Shown here: positions 20,697-31,470 of the stretch, piece by piece
Layout of the letters: each line of letters opens with the position of its first letter
Position numbering within the stretch: position 1 is the first letter of the stretch
NCBI GenBank assembly: GCA_012861695.1
Contig: JAAOOA010000033.1
Location: 22,563,434-22,627,433, forward strand
Length of the DNA stretch: 64,000 bases
Source: Trematomus loennbergii
Taxonomy: Eukaryota; Chordata; Actinopteri; Perciformes; Nototheniidae
Reading direction: 5' to 3'
Made by a program: the position numbers and the translations under genes
The notes under the pieces: generated by a model
Databases searched by the model: none
Seen by the model: only the letters and a program-made list of their open reading frames with translations
Told to the model about the DNA's origin: nothing

Positions 20697-22356
20697 TTAA
20701 AAGACTCTGTATCTAAGTGAAACGCATGAGTAATTGTCATCATCTCTATAGGACTTCACTGCATGGAGACCGTGATAGTCCTGGAGGGAACTCTGATCAA
20801 CAGCAAACACATTAGTGGTTGCCTCAACACCATAGGCAAACAAATGCCTATCAAATCCTACTGTATCCCACTTTTGGACAACAAGCTTGACTGAGTGATC
20901 CAAGACTAGAATATTTTTCACTAGGCCAAACTGGGGGTCTCCATCAGCAGCGTAAGACAGAAATACTGTCACGCCAGGTCTGTATTGTGTACCATTAACC
21001 TTTACCCAAGTTGGCACAAAGGTTTCAGTAAAGGGTGGGATATCTTCAAGACCACTTTGTACCTCACCAAAACCATCCATTACAGCCAGCAGGGTGCTGT
21101 GACCTGGACCAATTTCAGTTTCCGGTTTGAATACATCACCAGCGAGTAGCACAGAGTCATCTGATGCCTAAATGCCATTGTCTTGCAAATATTTCTGAAG
21201 TTGCAGGTGATGTGGCAGATGCGTTTAAAAAAGGCATGTTTCACTTCAAAACGCATTGCCCAGAACTGAATCAGGGGTCCCAACTTCAGTATTGCACCTG
21301 GATAGTGCACCATTAAGTGATGCTTTGGAATAAGGTGCTTGTGGGGTACAGCTCAAGGAACAGAGAGTGGTGCTCTTCAATGATGGCGACTAAATAAACT
21401 GTAACTTCTGGTGTCAGAGATGGAGAGAAAACAATTTCCATGTATTCCAGAAGGAGGAGCAAGAGCTCCCAGTGATTATTCTCTTCCGGTATGAGGTCCC
21501 CAATCATACACAGAACATGCCTGAGAAGACACCATGTTTGGGATGCAGACTGACGCATTGCCCTTTCTGGAATTTTAAGTTCCTGCTTCGCAATCACAGT
21601 TGGCTTGTTCTTGACATCAGAAAAGCCATAATCAAAACAGGTGATTCTGAAGTTGAGCGTGTCAAGGGTGAGGTGTTTGTCCTCAATCAAGGAGGCGAGA
21701 ACCAACTTCAGTTCAAATGGACCTACCCCTTCCAACAAGTCATGCATAATATCCAAAACCTTGTTGTGTGTCACATTCAAGTTGGATAAATTATTCAGAA
21801 TACTGTCTCTCTTGACACCAGTATCTGACATGCTATTACGACTAACATCTGCAGCATAATTTGCCTCATTTCTGATCAGGGTTGCATCCTTTTTGTCTGT
21901 GTCTTTGTTATGGTCTTGTGTGCCTTGCAGATGCGACATAAATAATTACTGGAGAAGCACTCAGTAAATCCAAGAATGGCATTCAAGCCGAGATTGTCCC
22001 CACCAACTGGGCAACTGGAAATCTAATTTCAACCTTAAAGTTGTGTGTTGAGAGAGATCCCATTGACCTCAAGATCCTTCAGTTCCTCTATGACTGGGCG
22101 CAGAACACTATCAATCCCATAGGTTTTGGCATCATCCACTTTGTAAACTGCCACCAGAAAGTGTGATGAGAGTTTTGATAAAAACGCTGGGGGCAAACTC
22201 TTGATGACCTAGTAAATGAACCCCAACTTGTGCACTGCAACCTTTGATCCCAGTGGGTTGACTGTTTCACAGTCATCGTTATACAACAGAAGTGGAACAG
22301 ACACTTCCCTGGAGAAGAGAGGATGCTGCTTACAGTATTCCCCATCATAGAAGTCT
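20697..22356 (-). pseudogene. C2H2-headed transposon-type protein, C-terminal two thirds
   Basis: Fragments in shifting minus frames follow one protein: SDFYDGEYCKQHP (22356 downward), VGDNLGLNAILGFTE (near 21990), CRIC, KVLDIMHDLLEGVGPFELKL (21760-21700), HHLMVHYPGAILKLGPL and MRFEVKHAFFKRI (21300-21220), and a C-terminal domain containing KNILVLDHSVKLVV ending at 20697. At least five frameshifts or stops occur (near 22212, 22020, 21910, 21325 and 21150). The GDNLGLN and MHDLLEG blocks belong to a large family of uncharacterised transposon-associated proteins in fish. I suspect a DDE-type transposase of CACTA/KDZ-like affinity, but that superfamily call is inference. Confidence 0.65.
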
Positions 22357-22389
22357 GAAAGGTATGAGGGGCCGTACAGGCCGTAATTC

Positions 22390-22800
22390 ATACTGGTCCT
22401 CTCACGCACATACATTCTCCTTTTACATACATATATTTTCACTCTTACACACATATATTCTCCTTTTACATACATACATTTTCACTCTTACACACGTACA
22501 TTCTCCTTTTACATACATATATTTTCACTCTTACACACATATATTCTCCTTTTACATACATACATTTTCACTCTTACATACATACATTCTCCTTTTACAT
22601 ACATACATTTTCACTCTCACACACATATATATTTACACTCACACATTCATACATTCTGCTCTCATATTATCATATTTCAATGCACACATTCATACATTGT
22701 CACTCACACATTTATACGTTTTTCACTCACACATTTTTACATTTTGTTCTCATATTCATATATTTTAATGCTCATATTTATACATTTTGCTCTCATGCAC
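22390..22800 (+). repeat. FB2 left subterminal tandem array
   Basis: Units such as TCTCCTTTTACATACATA and TTTTCACTCTTACACAC alternate with a basic period near 33 bp (pairs near 66 bp) between 22415 and 22640, then drift to CACACATTCATACATT-type units. The long open frame rich in His, Tyr, Phe and Thr across it is a product of the repeat, not a gene. Confidence 0.85.
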
Positions 22801-23079
22801 ATTCATTCAATGTTTACATTTAATATTATAAATAATATATGCATGTATGAAGACAATATATGTATGCAAGAGAAGAATGTATGTATGTATGAAGACAATA
22901 TATGTATGCAAGAGAAGAATACATGTATGTGTGAGAGAAAGTATAGTGGAAACGGAAGGAGTATGGTTGAAACGGAAGGCAGGTCATTATCGCGCTGTGA
23001 TTGGCTCAGAAGGTCGAGCGGGGGGGCTCATGTTCAGAACTTCTGATTCAAATCAACATGATGGAGGGAGATTAATCCG

Positions 23080-23640
23080 TGTATCTACGGGGTCAGTGTA
23101 TGTTTTGGTCATTGGATTTTCTTTTCACAAATGGAAATTCAAAAACAAAAAACGACTGGATATTTGATTTTCGTTTTCAAATTGAAAAACCAAAATTGAA
23201 ATACAAGGTGTTTTTCTTTATCACGGTCAAAAAGGGATTTACTAAACTTAAAAAACGGGATGATTTTCATTTTCTACTTCTCAAAACAAAAAATAAAATC
23301 ACTAGAAAACAGAAACAAAAAACCCCCCGTTTTTTCATATTCTGCTACCGGAAGTTACCTTACAAAATAAGAGCGCAGACGAAACTCACGGAAGTGATTT
23401 CAAAACAAAAGCACTCGTAGGCTATGCTAAAATCACACTTTGAATCACTACAGTATCCTGTTGAAGGAACTGTGATTATTATAAACAAGGGGAATTTAGC
23501 GATCACAATGAAAACGGCCAAGACACACTTTGAGCCCAGAAAATGAATGTTATAAAGGGCTGTAAATATAATAGGCCTATGTCTAAAATGGACAACATTG
23601 TTAGGAGATTTCAACTATACAGCGATTCTGCACTGCGGTC
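23080..23640 (+). repeat. FB2 inner inverted repeat, left copy
   Basis: Contains GTATGTTTTGGTCATTGGAT, purine-rich AAAACAAAAAACCCCCCG tracts and AGCCCAGAAAATGAATGTTA. The reverse complement occurs at about 25240-25740. The last ~140 bp (AATGAATGTTATAAAGGGCT to CAGCGATTCTGCACTGCGG) also recur at 26010-26105 and, inverted, at 28945-29045. Confidence 0.8.
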
Positions 23641-23653
23641 AACTCAGCCGTCT

Positions 23654-24459
23654 GGGTGACCAGATGTCCCGCTTTGTGCGGTATTGCACAGCATTTTCAC
23701 GACTTTTGGTGCGTTCCGCAAATTGAGACGATGTCCCGCATATTTCATTTTGATTGGCTAAAACGCTTTTCTAAAATCTGATTTATGACATGAATCAGAT
23801 GCGGAGAAAGGCCGGCTCGGTTCGCTGACGGCCGGCACCGCCCTTTATTATTATATGTTTTAAACTTTATATATACAGTCTATGGTTTTAAACGGCATCA
23901 TGTAAGTTGCGCTGACAGCGACAGAGGTTCACAGTGTACCCCCCCCCCCCCCGCTGACAGTTCACGAGCGTCCATAGTGTCTCTCCACCCCCGTTGACAG
24001 TTCACGCGTCGACATTGCATTTACATGTCCCACGGGCCACATTGTCCCACACAAACATACTCTAGAGCAGAAGTGGCTTGATTTTGTTCTCAGCAGGGGA
24101 CTTTGACAGAGGATTTCTCAAAAAGTAAAGAGTAAAATTACTTCAATGTATTGTAGTAGTAGGCTAACTAATACAAAGTCAAACAGTATCAATTTCATTA
24201 AGAACTAATGGTAAAATTGTCTTTTTATCACTCATCAAAGATAGCAGATAAACATACATTATGTAGGCTACTATGGAGGATTACTCAAAAAGTACACAGT
24301 AAAAGTACTTCATTTAATTTCTGGTAGCAGTCAAACTAGTACCGAGTGCAACAGTGTCAGTTTTATTAAGAACTTTTGGTAAAAAACTGTAGAGTATGTT
24401 TGTGCCACAAGTGGGACAGAGCTCTGTCCCACTTGTGGCTTTCTGGCACCATGGTCACC
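23654..24459. repeat. Segment between duplicated CAGCCGTCT, possible nested insert
   Basis: GGGTGACCAGATGTCCCG follows TCAGCCGTCT (23644-23653), and TGGTCACC precedes another TCAGCCGTCT (24460-24469). This could be an insert with a 10-bp target duplication. However, the sequence left of the right copy (GGTCACC) also resembles the native FB arm (GGTCAAC), so a tandem duplication of the arm explains it equally well. The interior holds a C-run at 23940-23951, two TGACAGTTCACG blocks, two ~180-bp FB units and the pair ACAAACATACTCTA / TAGAGTATGTTTGT. Confidence 0.45.
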
Positions 24460-24602
24460 TCAGCCGTCTCTCGAGTTTGATTTTCAAATCAGCTGCTCTT
24501 CATTTTTTTTCCTGCTATATTCAATGAGTGATACAAATATTTTTGTCCACAAGTTCTTAATAAAACTGACACTGTTGGACTCTGTACTAATTTGACTGCT
24601 AC

Positions 24603-24838
24603 TGTTACACCACTCAGACCGCAAGGGTATTATAGGTGTAGAAAACGTTCATTTATTAACTTCCACAAGGCACATGTGCAAGATGTCAGCATCTCAAATG
24701 ATCTCAAAGCACAACACACAGACACACTTCTTCTGTTCATCTCCAGCATAAAACAATGATGAACCATCAGGTGATCTGCCCCCTTGTGGTATAAACATGC
24801 ATGTGCAGGTAGACAACCTCAACCTTATGGGTGCTACA
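24603..24838 (-). mobile_element. 236-bp solo LTR, TSD CTAC
   Basis: On the minus strand it starts TGTAGCACCC and ends GGTGTAACA, with an AATAAA signal about 45 bp before the end. CTAC flanks it at 24599-24602 and 24839-24842. Removing it restores an uninterrupted FB unit (GACTGCTACCAGAAATAAAA). The size and TG...CA ends fit a small Gypsy-type LTR; its parent element is not in the window. Confidence 0.85.
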
Positions 24839-24904
24839 CTACCAGAAATAAAATAAAGCACTTTTACTGTGTACTTTGTGAGTAATCCTCTGTCAGAGTC
24901 CCCT

Positions 24905-25080
24905 CCATAGTAGCCTATCCAGGCCAGTCTCTAAAGAAGTTCCAAGGTGTAAAAATGCTGCTGCCGGAGTACTGACTGGAAGTATTGCTGATATCATGTC
25001 TACCATCCTCTTAAAATACTCTGTCCAACAATATCAGTCTCATGAAGAAAGGTGTTTTAACGCTGATTCAAAATAGCAGA
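24905..25080 (+). repeat. Foldback-family loop segment in FB2
   Basis: Shares TCTACCATCCTCTTAAAATA and AGGTGTTTTAACGCT with 28620-28730 and with the FB1 loop (7840-7890). The repeated loop shows that FB1 and FB2 have the same internal module although their outer arms differ. Confidence 0.65.
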
Positions 25081-25239
25081 GAAACATGCATTCTTGTTCT
25101 CAAGAGGGGACATTGACAGAGGATTACTCAAAAAGTACACAGTAAGTACTTCATAGTACTTGTGGGAGTAGTTTCACTACTAGCCTACTGAGTCCAACAG
25201 GATTGATCTCACGAAGAACTAATGGCAGAAAACATTATA

Positions 25240-25740
25240 ACAAACTCGAGAGACGGCTGAGCTGACCGCAGTGCAGAATCGCTGTATAGTTTAAATCTCC
25301 TAACAATGTTGTCCATTTTAGACATAGGCCTATTATATTTACAGCCCTTAGTAACATTCATTTTCTGGGCTCAATATGTGTCTTGGCTGTTTTCGTTGTG
25401 AAAACAAATGGACCGTAGATACACGGATTGACCGTCCTCATCTGCGCTCTTATTTTGAAAGACAACTTCCGGTAGCAGAATATGAAAAAACGGGGGGTTT
25501 TTTTGTTTCTGTTTTCTAGTGATTTTATTTTTTGTTTTGAGAAGTAGAAAATGAAAATCATCCGTTTTTTAAGTTTAGTAAATCCCTTTTTGACCGTGAT
25601 AAAGAAAAACGCCTTGTATTTCAATTTTGGTTTTTCAATTTGAAAACGAAAATCAAATATCCAGTCGTTTTTTGTTTTTGAATTTCCATTTGTGAAAAGA
25701 AAATCCAATGACCAAAACATACACTGACCCTACGGATTAA
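25240..25740 (-). repeat. FB2 inner inverted repeat, right copy
   Basis: Reverse complement of 23080-23640 with few differences. One deletion near 25400 joins GTTTTCGTTGTG directly to the AAACAAATGGACCGTAG segment, which belongs to another part of the element. That shows rearrangement between hairpins. Confidence 0.8.
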
Positions 25741-25749
25741 TCTATCTAT

Positions 25750-26450
25750 CTGTGTACGTTTTTCTTTATTAAACAAGTAAACGGAAGAGTGTCTGCGAGG
25801 GTTTTTGCTTTTGTTTTTTACCTTACTAAATGGTCTAATGGTCATTGTAGCGAGGGGGGGGGGGGGGAGGGGGAGCCGCGAAACTCGCGGAAGTGATTTC
25901 AAAACAAAAGCACTCTTGCTTGGAACGTTGATAATATTATAAACGAGGGGAAACGAGGTGAATTTAGCGATCACAACGAAAACGGCCAAGACACACATTG
26001 AGCCCAGAAAATGAATGTTATTAAGGGCTGTAAATATAATAAGTCTATGTCTAAAATGGACAACATTGTTAGGAGATTTAAACTATACAGCGATTCTGCA
26101 CTGCGGTCACTCAGCCGTCTCTCCACGTTGTTTTTTCAAATCAGCTGCTCTTCATTTTTTTTTTACAAATATTTTTTACCACAAGTTCTTAATAAAACTG
26201 ACACTGTTGGACTCGGTATTAGTTTGCCTGCTACTAACAATACATTGAAGTACTTTTACTGTGTATTTTTTGAGAAATACCCTGTCAAAGTCCCCTCCTG
26301 AGAACAAAAGCAAGCCACTTCTGCTAAGTTTGATGAGGGAATTATTTTTTGTTGTCATTAGTTCTTCGTGAGATTGATCCTGTTGGACTCAGTACTAGTG
26401 AAACCCCCACAAGTACTATGAAGTACTTTTACTGTGTAGTTACTTTATAA
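25750..26450 (+). repeat. FB2 second hairpin, left arm
   Basis: From CGTTTTTCTTTATTAAACAA through a G-run at 25853-25867 to the FB units ending near 26440. The reverse complement is 28745-29285. The G-run length differs between arms (15 here, about 7 C at 29179). Confidence 0.75.
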
Positions 26451-27865
26451 ACTCTGAATCTTGTGGTGCTTGAAGAAATACAGACTGGTTAAGCCGGCCA
26501 GGTTATATATATGCCCTTTTTTGCAATATTTATTAAAATGTCACTAGTTATTTAAACAAACCACTATCTGAGGATAATACAAGCAACCATAAAACGCCCT
26601 TTATCTCGAGAGCCATTGAAGCCCATGAAGAATTTATCCTTCCACAAATCTTTTCATCTGCTGTATTAATAAAGTTGCCACGTGTTTTCAAATTCAAGTT
26701 AAGGCACTATCTGTGCAGAACATGAACCTTTTAACTGCCAGACCAAGAAAAAATCTATGGAACAATTATTTGTTTGCATTTTTTTATCAAATCGGCCACA
26801 ACTAACCACAAACACATTTCCTTTTTTTTGACTGACCACACAGTTTTGTTTTTTGAGCCAGACTACCAACTGGTCGAGCTGGCCTTCTATGGTAAAAGTG
26901 CATTTTCAACAATCATCATACAGTACAGTATTTGTATGCATCAAACTCAAATAAAACACAAACTGAAATCAAAAAAAATATTTTCTGGAAAATTAGCAAT
27001 ATATAGATATATTCATAAAAGAAAATAAATTATAATTGTAAAAAAAGGAAAAAAGTAATGTTAAGTGTTTTTCATAATAAAAAAAAGACTTGCTCATCTT
27101 ACTGTATGCTGAATTGGCCTAACAAGAAACCACTGGCCTAACAGCAAATGTCTATATCCTGTGTTGGCCTAACTTGCTCATCTGTGTGCAACTTCGGGCT
27201 GAATGCCATGCATGAAAGCTGCTTTATGAATTATTATCACTCTTTCACTCTGAGAATCATAAGGCAGTACTAGATGTAGTAATATTACCACAAATCTAGC
27301 CATTTATTTACCATATTTTATTGAAAAACATCTCTGAAACTCTGAAAAAGTCATATTGCTAGTTTACCATAAAAGGCCAATTCGACCGGTTGGTTGAGCA
27401 TATTTTCAAAAAAATAATTACACCCTTGTTAAAACTTTTTTTGTGCATCAAGTTATCTGATTATGTTCACTCAGTGCTCTGACACCAAAATATGTCAAAA
27501 ATGACATGGTTACCTTACAAAAGTTGACCAAAAAGAGTGATTTCGTCAGCAGTGATTTTTAGCATGCCAACTTTCTCAGTTGAAGCCATAGACTGTATAT
27601 ATAAATACAAGTTGAAGCTAGCTGAAGGGCTTTCTATTCGAACCACAGTGACATCTAGAGGTTGTTTTGTGCATAACATGTCAACCAAATTGTAGAGCTG
27701 GCTGAATCAGATGGAGTAAAACTTTTTTATTTATTTTTCAACAAGATATCAAGACACAAAATGAGCTCTACCAAATGGTGGCGCTGGCTGTAAAGGGTTA
27801 CAAATATTCTTCATTTGCAGTATTTTATTTTAAAAGTGTTCAGAAAGACTGCATCAATGATATGC

Positions 27866-27898
<33 letters not shown>

Positions 27899-28490
27899 TA
27901 ATACTATAATGATAATAAATACTGTATCGTATAGTAATGAAACGTAAAATGGCATTTAACTGACGAGGTATTTTGCTGGTGAGAGATTTTAGTTGCTTTA
28001 GCCTGTAGAAGCTAGGAAGCCTACTATTGGATTTGTTTTAGAAAGGGACAACATGTTTCAGACCCTATTTTCCTGTTCCATGTTAAAATAAATCATTTTC
28101 AGTGGTACCGCTGAGACAGAGTAATGTTTTGGTCATGGAAAATTAGGTATAGGTCATGGAGAAGTCATGGAGAAGCATGTATGAACCCTGATTAGAACAT
28201 TTGCATGTTGAACTACATGCTGGATATCTTCCCCAGCCTCAAGGAAATACAATAAAATAAATGGATTCATAATTTTAAACAATTGATAAAAATGTATAAA
28301 TTAATAATGTTTGGTGCAAACATTTCAAATTTAAATACAAAAGGAAAAAAAAGTTTACTTTTGAAATGATTTCTCACAAAAACCTTTCTAAATTATTAAA
28401 AAGCGTGTAGTCAATAGTCGTTTTTCTGCCTAAAATAGTTGAAATTGCCCGCTATTTGAATTGACTTTGGTTGAAGTTAATACAAATATT
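26451..28490. other. FB2 second-hairpin loop, AT-rich, no gene seen
   Basis: About 2 kb of unpaired AT-rich DNA with an (AT)n tract at 27862-27893. Frames are short, the longest being 84 codons at 26774-27028 with no recognisable domain. CAAGTTGAAGCTAGCTGAAG and surrounding sequence looks intron-like. It may be captured host DNA but carries no detectable exon. Confidence 0.55.
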
Positions 28491-29320
28491 CATATATATA
28501 TATATATATATTTTAAAAGACAGCAGCCAACAAGAGTCACAAGGGTGTGTCACTTTGCTGAAGGATAGACCAGCTGTCCAGGCCAGACCTATGGGCCAGA
28601 CTCTAAAGACTTTGCATGGTGTAAAATGCTGCTGCTGCAGTACTAGTGCTGATATCATGTCTACCATCCTCTTAAAATACTCTGTCCAACAATTTAAGTC
28701 TCATGAAGAAAGGTGTTTTAACGCTTATTCAAAATAGTAGAGAAACATGCATTCTAGTACTCAGGAGGGAACTTTGACAGAGGATTACAAAAAAAAAAGT
28801 ACTTCATTTTATTGTTGGTAGCAGTCAAAATAATACCGAGTCCAACAGTGTCAGTTTTATTAAGAACTTGTGGTAAAAAATATTTGTAAAAAAAAATGAA
28901 GAGCAGCTGATTTGAAAAAACAACGTGGAGAGACGGCTGAGTGACCGCAGTGCAGAATCGCTGTATAGTTTAAATCTCCTAACAATGTTGTCCATTTTAG
29001 ACATAGACTTATTATATTTACAGCCCTTAATAACATTCATTTTCTGGGCTCAATGTGTGTCTTGGCCGTTTTCGTTGTGATCGCTAAATTCACCTCGTTT
29101 CCCCTCGTTTATAATATTATCAACGTTCCAAGCTAAGGAGTGCTTTTGTTTTGAAATCACTTCCGCGAGTTTCGCGGCTCCCCCCCCTCGCTACATTGAC
29201 CATTAGACCATTTAGTAAGGTAAAAAACAAAAAGTAAAAACGCCTCGCAGACACTCTTCCGTTTACTTGTTTAATAAAGAAAAACAAATGGTCCGTAGAT
29301 ACACGGATTAATCTCCCTCC
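28491..29320 (-). repeat. FB2 second hairpin, loop module and right arm
   Basis: A short (AT)n tract (28491-28510) precedes a loop module (28512-28730, same orientation as in FB1). Then comes the arm: FB units, AGAGACGGCTGAGTGACCGC, AGCCCTTAATAACATTCATT and the CTTCCGCGAGTTTCGCGGCT block. Confidence 0.7.
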
Positions 29321-29559
29321 ATCATGTTGATTTGAATCAGAAGTTCTGAACATGAGCCCGCCCCGCTCGACCTTCTGAGCCAATCACAGCGCGATAATGA
29401 CCTGCCTTCCGTTTCAACCATACTCCTTCCGTTTCCACTATACTTTCTCTCACACATACATGTATTCTTCTCTTGCATACATATATTGTCTTCATACATA
29501 CATACATTCTTCTCTTGCATACATATATTGTCTTCATACATGCATATATTATTTATAAT

Positions 29560-29985
29560 ATTAAATGTAAACATTGAATGAATGTGCATGAGAGCAAAAT
29601 GTATAAATATGAGCATTAAAATATATGAATATGAGAAAAAATGTAAAAATGTGTGAGTGAAAAACGTATAAATGTGTGAGTGACAATGTATGAATGTGTG
29701 CATTGAAATATGATAATATGAGAGCAGAATGTATGAATGTGTGAGTGTAAATATATATGTGTGTGAGAGTGAAAATGTATGTATGTAAAAGGAGAATGTA
29801 TGTATGTAAGAGTGAAAATGTATGTATGTAAAAGGAGAATATATGTGTGTAAGAGTGAAAATATATGTATGTAAAAGGAGAATGTACGTGTGTAAGAGTG
29901 AAAATGTATGTATGTAAAAGGAGAATATATGTGTGTAAGAGTGAAAATATATGTATGTAAAAGGAGAATGTATGTGCATGAGAGG
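29560..29985 (-). repeat. FB2 right subterminal tandem array
   Basis: Mirror of 22390-22800: AAAGGAGAATATATGTGTGT and AAGAGTGAAAATATATGTAT units. Arm-to-arm divergence is very low, which points to recent insertion or to gene conversion between arms. Confidence 0.85.
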
Positions 29986-30026
29986 ACCAGTATGAATTAC
30001 GGCCTGTACGGCCCCTCATAGAAAGG

Positions 30027-30830
30027 ACTCCATCTTCTCTTTGCTGCCAGGCAAAGATGGCATCCAAAATGCCAGGGATCTCAAGCACTTTAAGCAAGAG
30101 AGGTTTCAGGGGGACACGATAAAACGTATCTTGCAGTGAAACCTGTCTAACTGTCCCAGTAGCAGAGGCCCTTCTCTGCACAAAGGACTCTCCAGTGAAC
30201 GCCTCCTCTACAGGGTCAATGAAGTTGCCTGACTTGACAAAATACTGCATCTGTTTGAATTCTGATTCAAACCCTTCGAATGGACTAGCTGCTGCCTCAA
30301 AATCATGGGCCAGTTCCTTTACCCCGGGATCATCCCTATGACCAAATTTCTCAAACAGATACATTGTCTTCCTCTGGAGTGAACTGACAATGTCCGAAAC
30401 CAAACTATATGTTTGTTGCACTACAAAACGTACTGTACTGTAGGTCTGTGCCGATTTAGCCTTAAGGGTTGCCAAAAACAGCTATTCGCTCGGTTATGGT
30501 TTCTGGTTCCAAGTCATCCCAGTAACCATCATGTTCATTTTGGACCTCTACAGGATCAGAATTGTCTACATTCATGGGAACTGAAATGGATGCTCTTGAG
30601 GCCCCCCTGGAATGCTGTTCAGTGCCATGATAATGGTCTGGGACAGAATGATGCACAAGGTGTCTTCTGAAAGACCGCACATACCCAAAAGAACGCCTGC
30701 AACCATGTTCGTGGCACTGCCAGAATGTTGAAGCACTATTCATGCCATGCACTGCCCTCAAATGAACAAACAGACTCTTAGCTTCACCGGGTATGACTTG
30801 TCTGCAGCAGAAGCATGTATATGCCATCAT
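30027..30830 (-). pseudogene. C2H2-headed transposon-type protein, N-terminal part
   Basis: ATG at 30830 opens a frame with two zinc-finger-like motifs: CFCCRQ...FVHLRAVH (residues about 6-29) and CHEHGCRRSFGYVRSFRRHL with a second His pair (about 39-61). An acidic linker follows and the frame breaks after ETITERIAVF (near 30475). It continues in another phase as ATLKAKSAQTYSTVRFVVQQ to the FB2 insertion point at 30026. The protein resumes at 22356 on the other side of FB2. C2H2 heads of this type are found on transposon proteins and may bind transposon ends; that role is inference. Confidence 0.68.
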
Positions 30831-30946
30831 TAACTACTGTAGCTGACACTTCTTAAAGGGCAAGGCAAGGTGTGAAACAAATAAGTGGATAGAGCAGAGA
30901 AGAAAACTTACCTGCCACTTCAGATAAAAACAAACCTTTTACTCAC

Positions 30947-31056
30947 AAGTTCCTTGTGATATTTCTGGAATTTGACACGGTGTCCAATTTTCGGTATTAG
31001 CGAGGCAATGGCAATGGCATCCAACAGGCGGAAACTCTCCTCATCAACTTCCTGGT
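30947..31056 (-). CDS. SAM-domain exon 2
   Basis: Acceptor ATTTCAG precedes 31056 and donor GTGAGT follows at 30946-30941. The exon completes a sterile alpha motif begun in the exon at 31759-31825: DEESFRLLDAIAIASLIPKI, then GHRVKFQKYHKEL. The DEESF-LL-LIP-IG-R-KF pattern is a typical SAM helix 3-5 signature. The split codon at the junction (G|AC) keeps the frame. Confidence 0.72.
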
Positions 31057-31188
31057 CTGAAATTCAAAAATGAAAATCATAAAGATTGTAAATGTGGTTA
31101 CAATTGTGGGACCAGATGTAGGCCTGTCACAATTATTGTAATTTGAGATAGTGGCAATTATTTGCATAATCATTTCCATGTTGAAAAA

Positions 31189-31248
31189 TACAGATCTACA
31201 AGCTCACGTCACAACGCAACTTGTTGTGAGCTTGTAGATCGGCTATTT
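31189..31248. repeat. CTACAAGCTC hairpin, degenerate copy
   Basis: AGATCTACAAGCTCACGTCA pairs with TTGTTGTGAGCTTGTAGATC. It is related to the MITE centres at 20491 and 31471. No TTAA or MITE termini are adjacent, so it may be the core of an eroded copy. Confidence 0.65.
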
Positions 31249-31470
31249 CCACTTTATAATACCTTTAGAATACTGGCCATAGAACATTTGTATTGATTGT
31301 TGGTATCAGGTCATTGTCAGTCATTGCTTTGTATAATTTATTTGTCATATCTGTACTGTGCAACTGAAATTTGCGCCTAACAATGATAACTATGAGATTA
31401 TAAAGCTTTATATTTTTAACCAAAAAACCTTTGTTTTAACAAAACAATATATCACTTGCACTACCGTTTA

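Larger units (their letters stand above)
22363..30020. mobile_element. 7658-bp foldback element FB2 with 6-bp TSD GAAAGG
   Basis: The ends TATGAGGGGCCGTACAGG (22363) and CCTGTACGGCCCCTCATA (30020) are exact inverted repeats, flanked by GAAAGG at 22357-22362 and 30021-30026. Outer arms match over about 730 bp (22363-23100 against 29290-30020), including subterminal tandem repeats. Inside lie two further hairpins, 23100-25740 and about 25750-29320. Both contain the ~180-bp units and loop sequence also found in FB1. Removing the element and one GAAAGG restores the coding frame of the host C2H2 gene (GVL|SDFYDG), so both ends are certain. No transposase was found inside. Confidence 0.93.

Noticed and set aside
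22292..22768. Open frame of 158 codons rich in His/Tyr/Phe/Thr
   Set aside because: It is the translation of the FB2 subterminal tandem array (ACATACAT/CACTCTTACACA units). The mirror array at 29560-29985 gives the same peptide on the other strand.
29561..30475. 304-codon minus-strand frame joining a coding start to the repeat array
   Set aside because: Only the first part (30475-30027) is real C2H2-gene sequence; the remainder reads into FB2 across the insertion junction.
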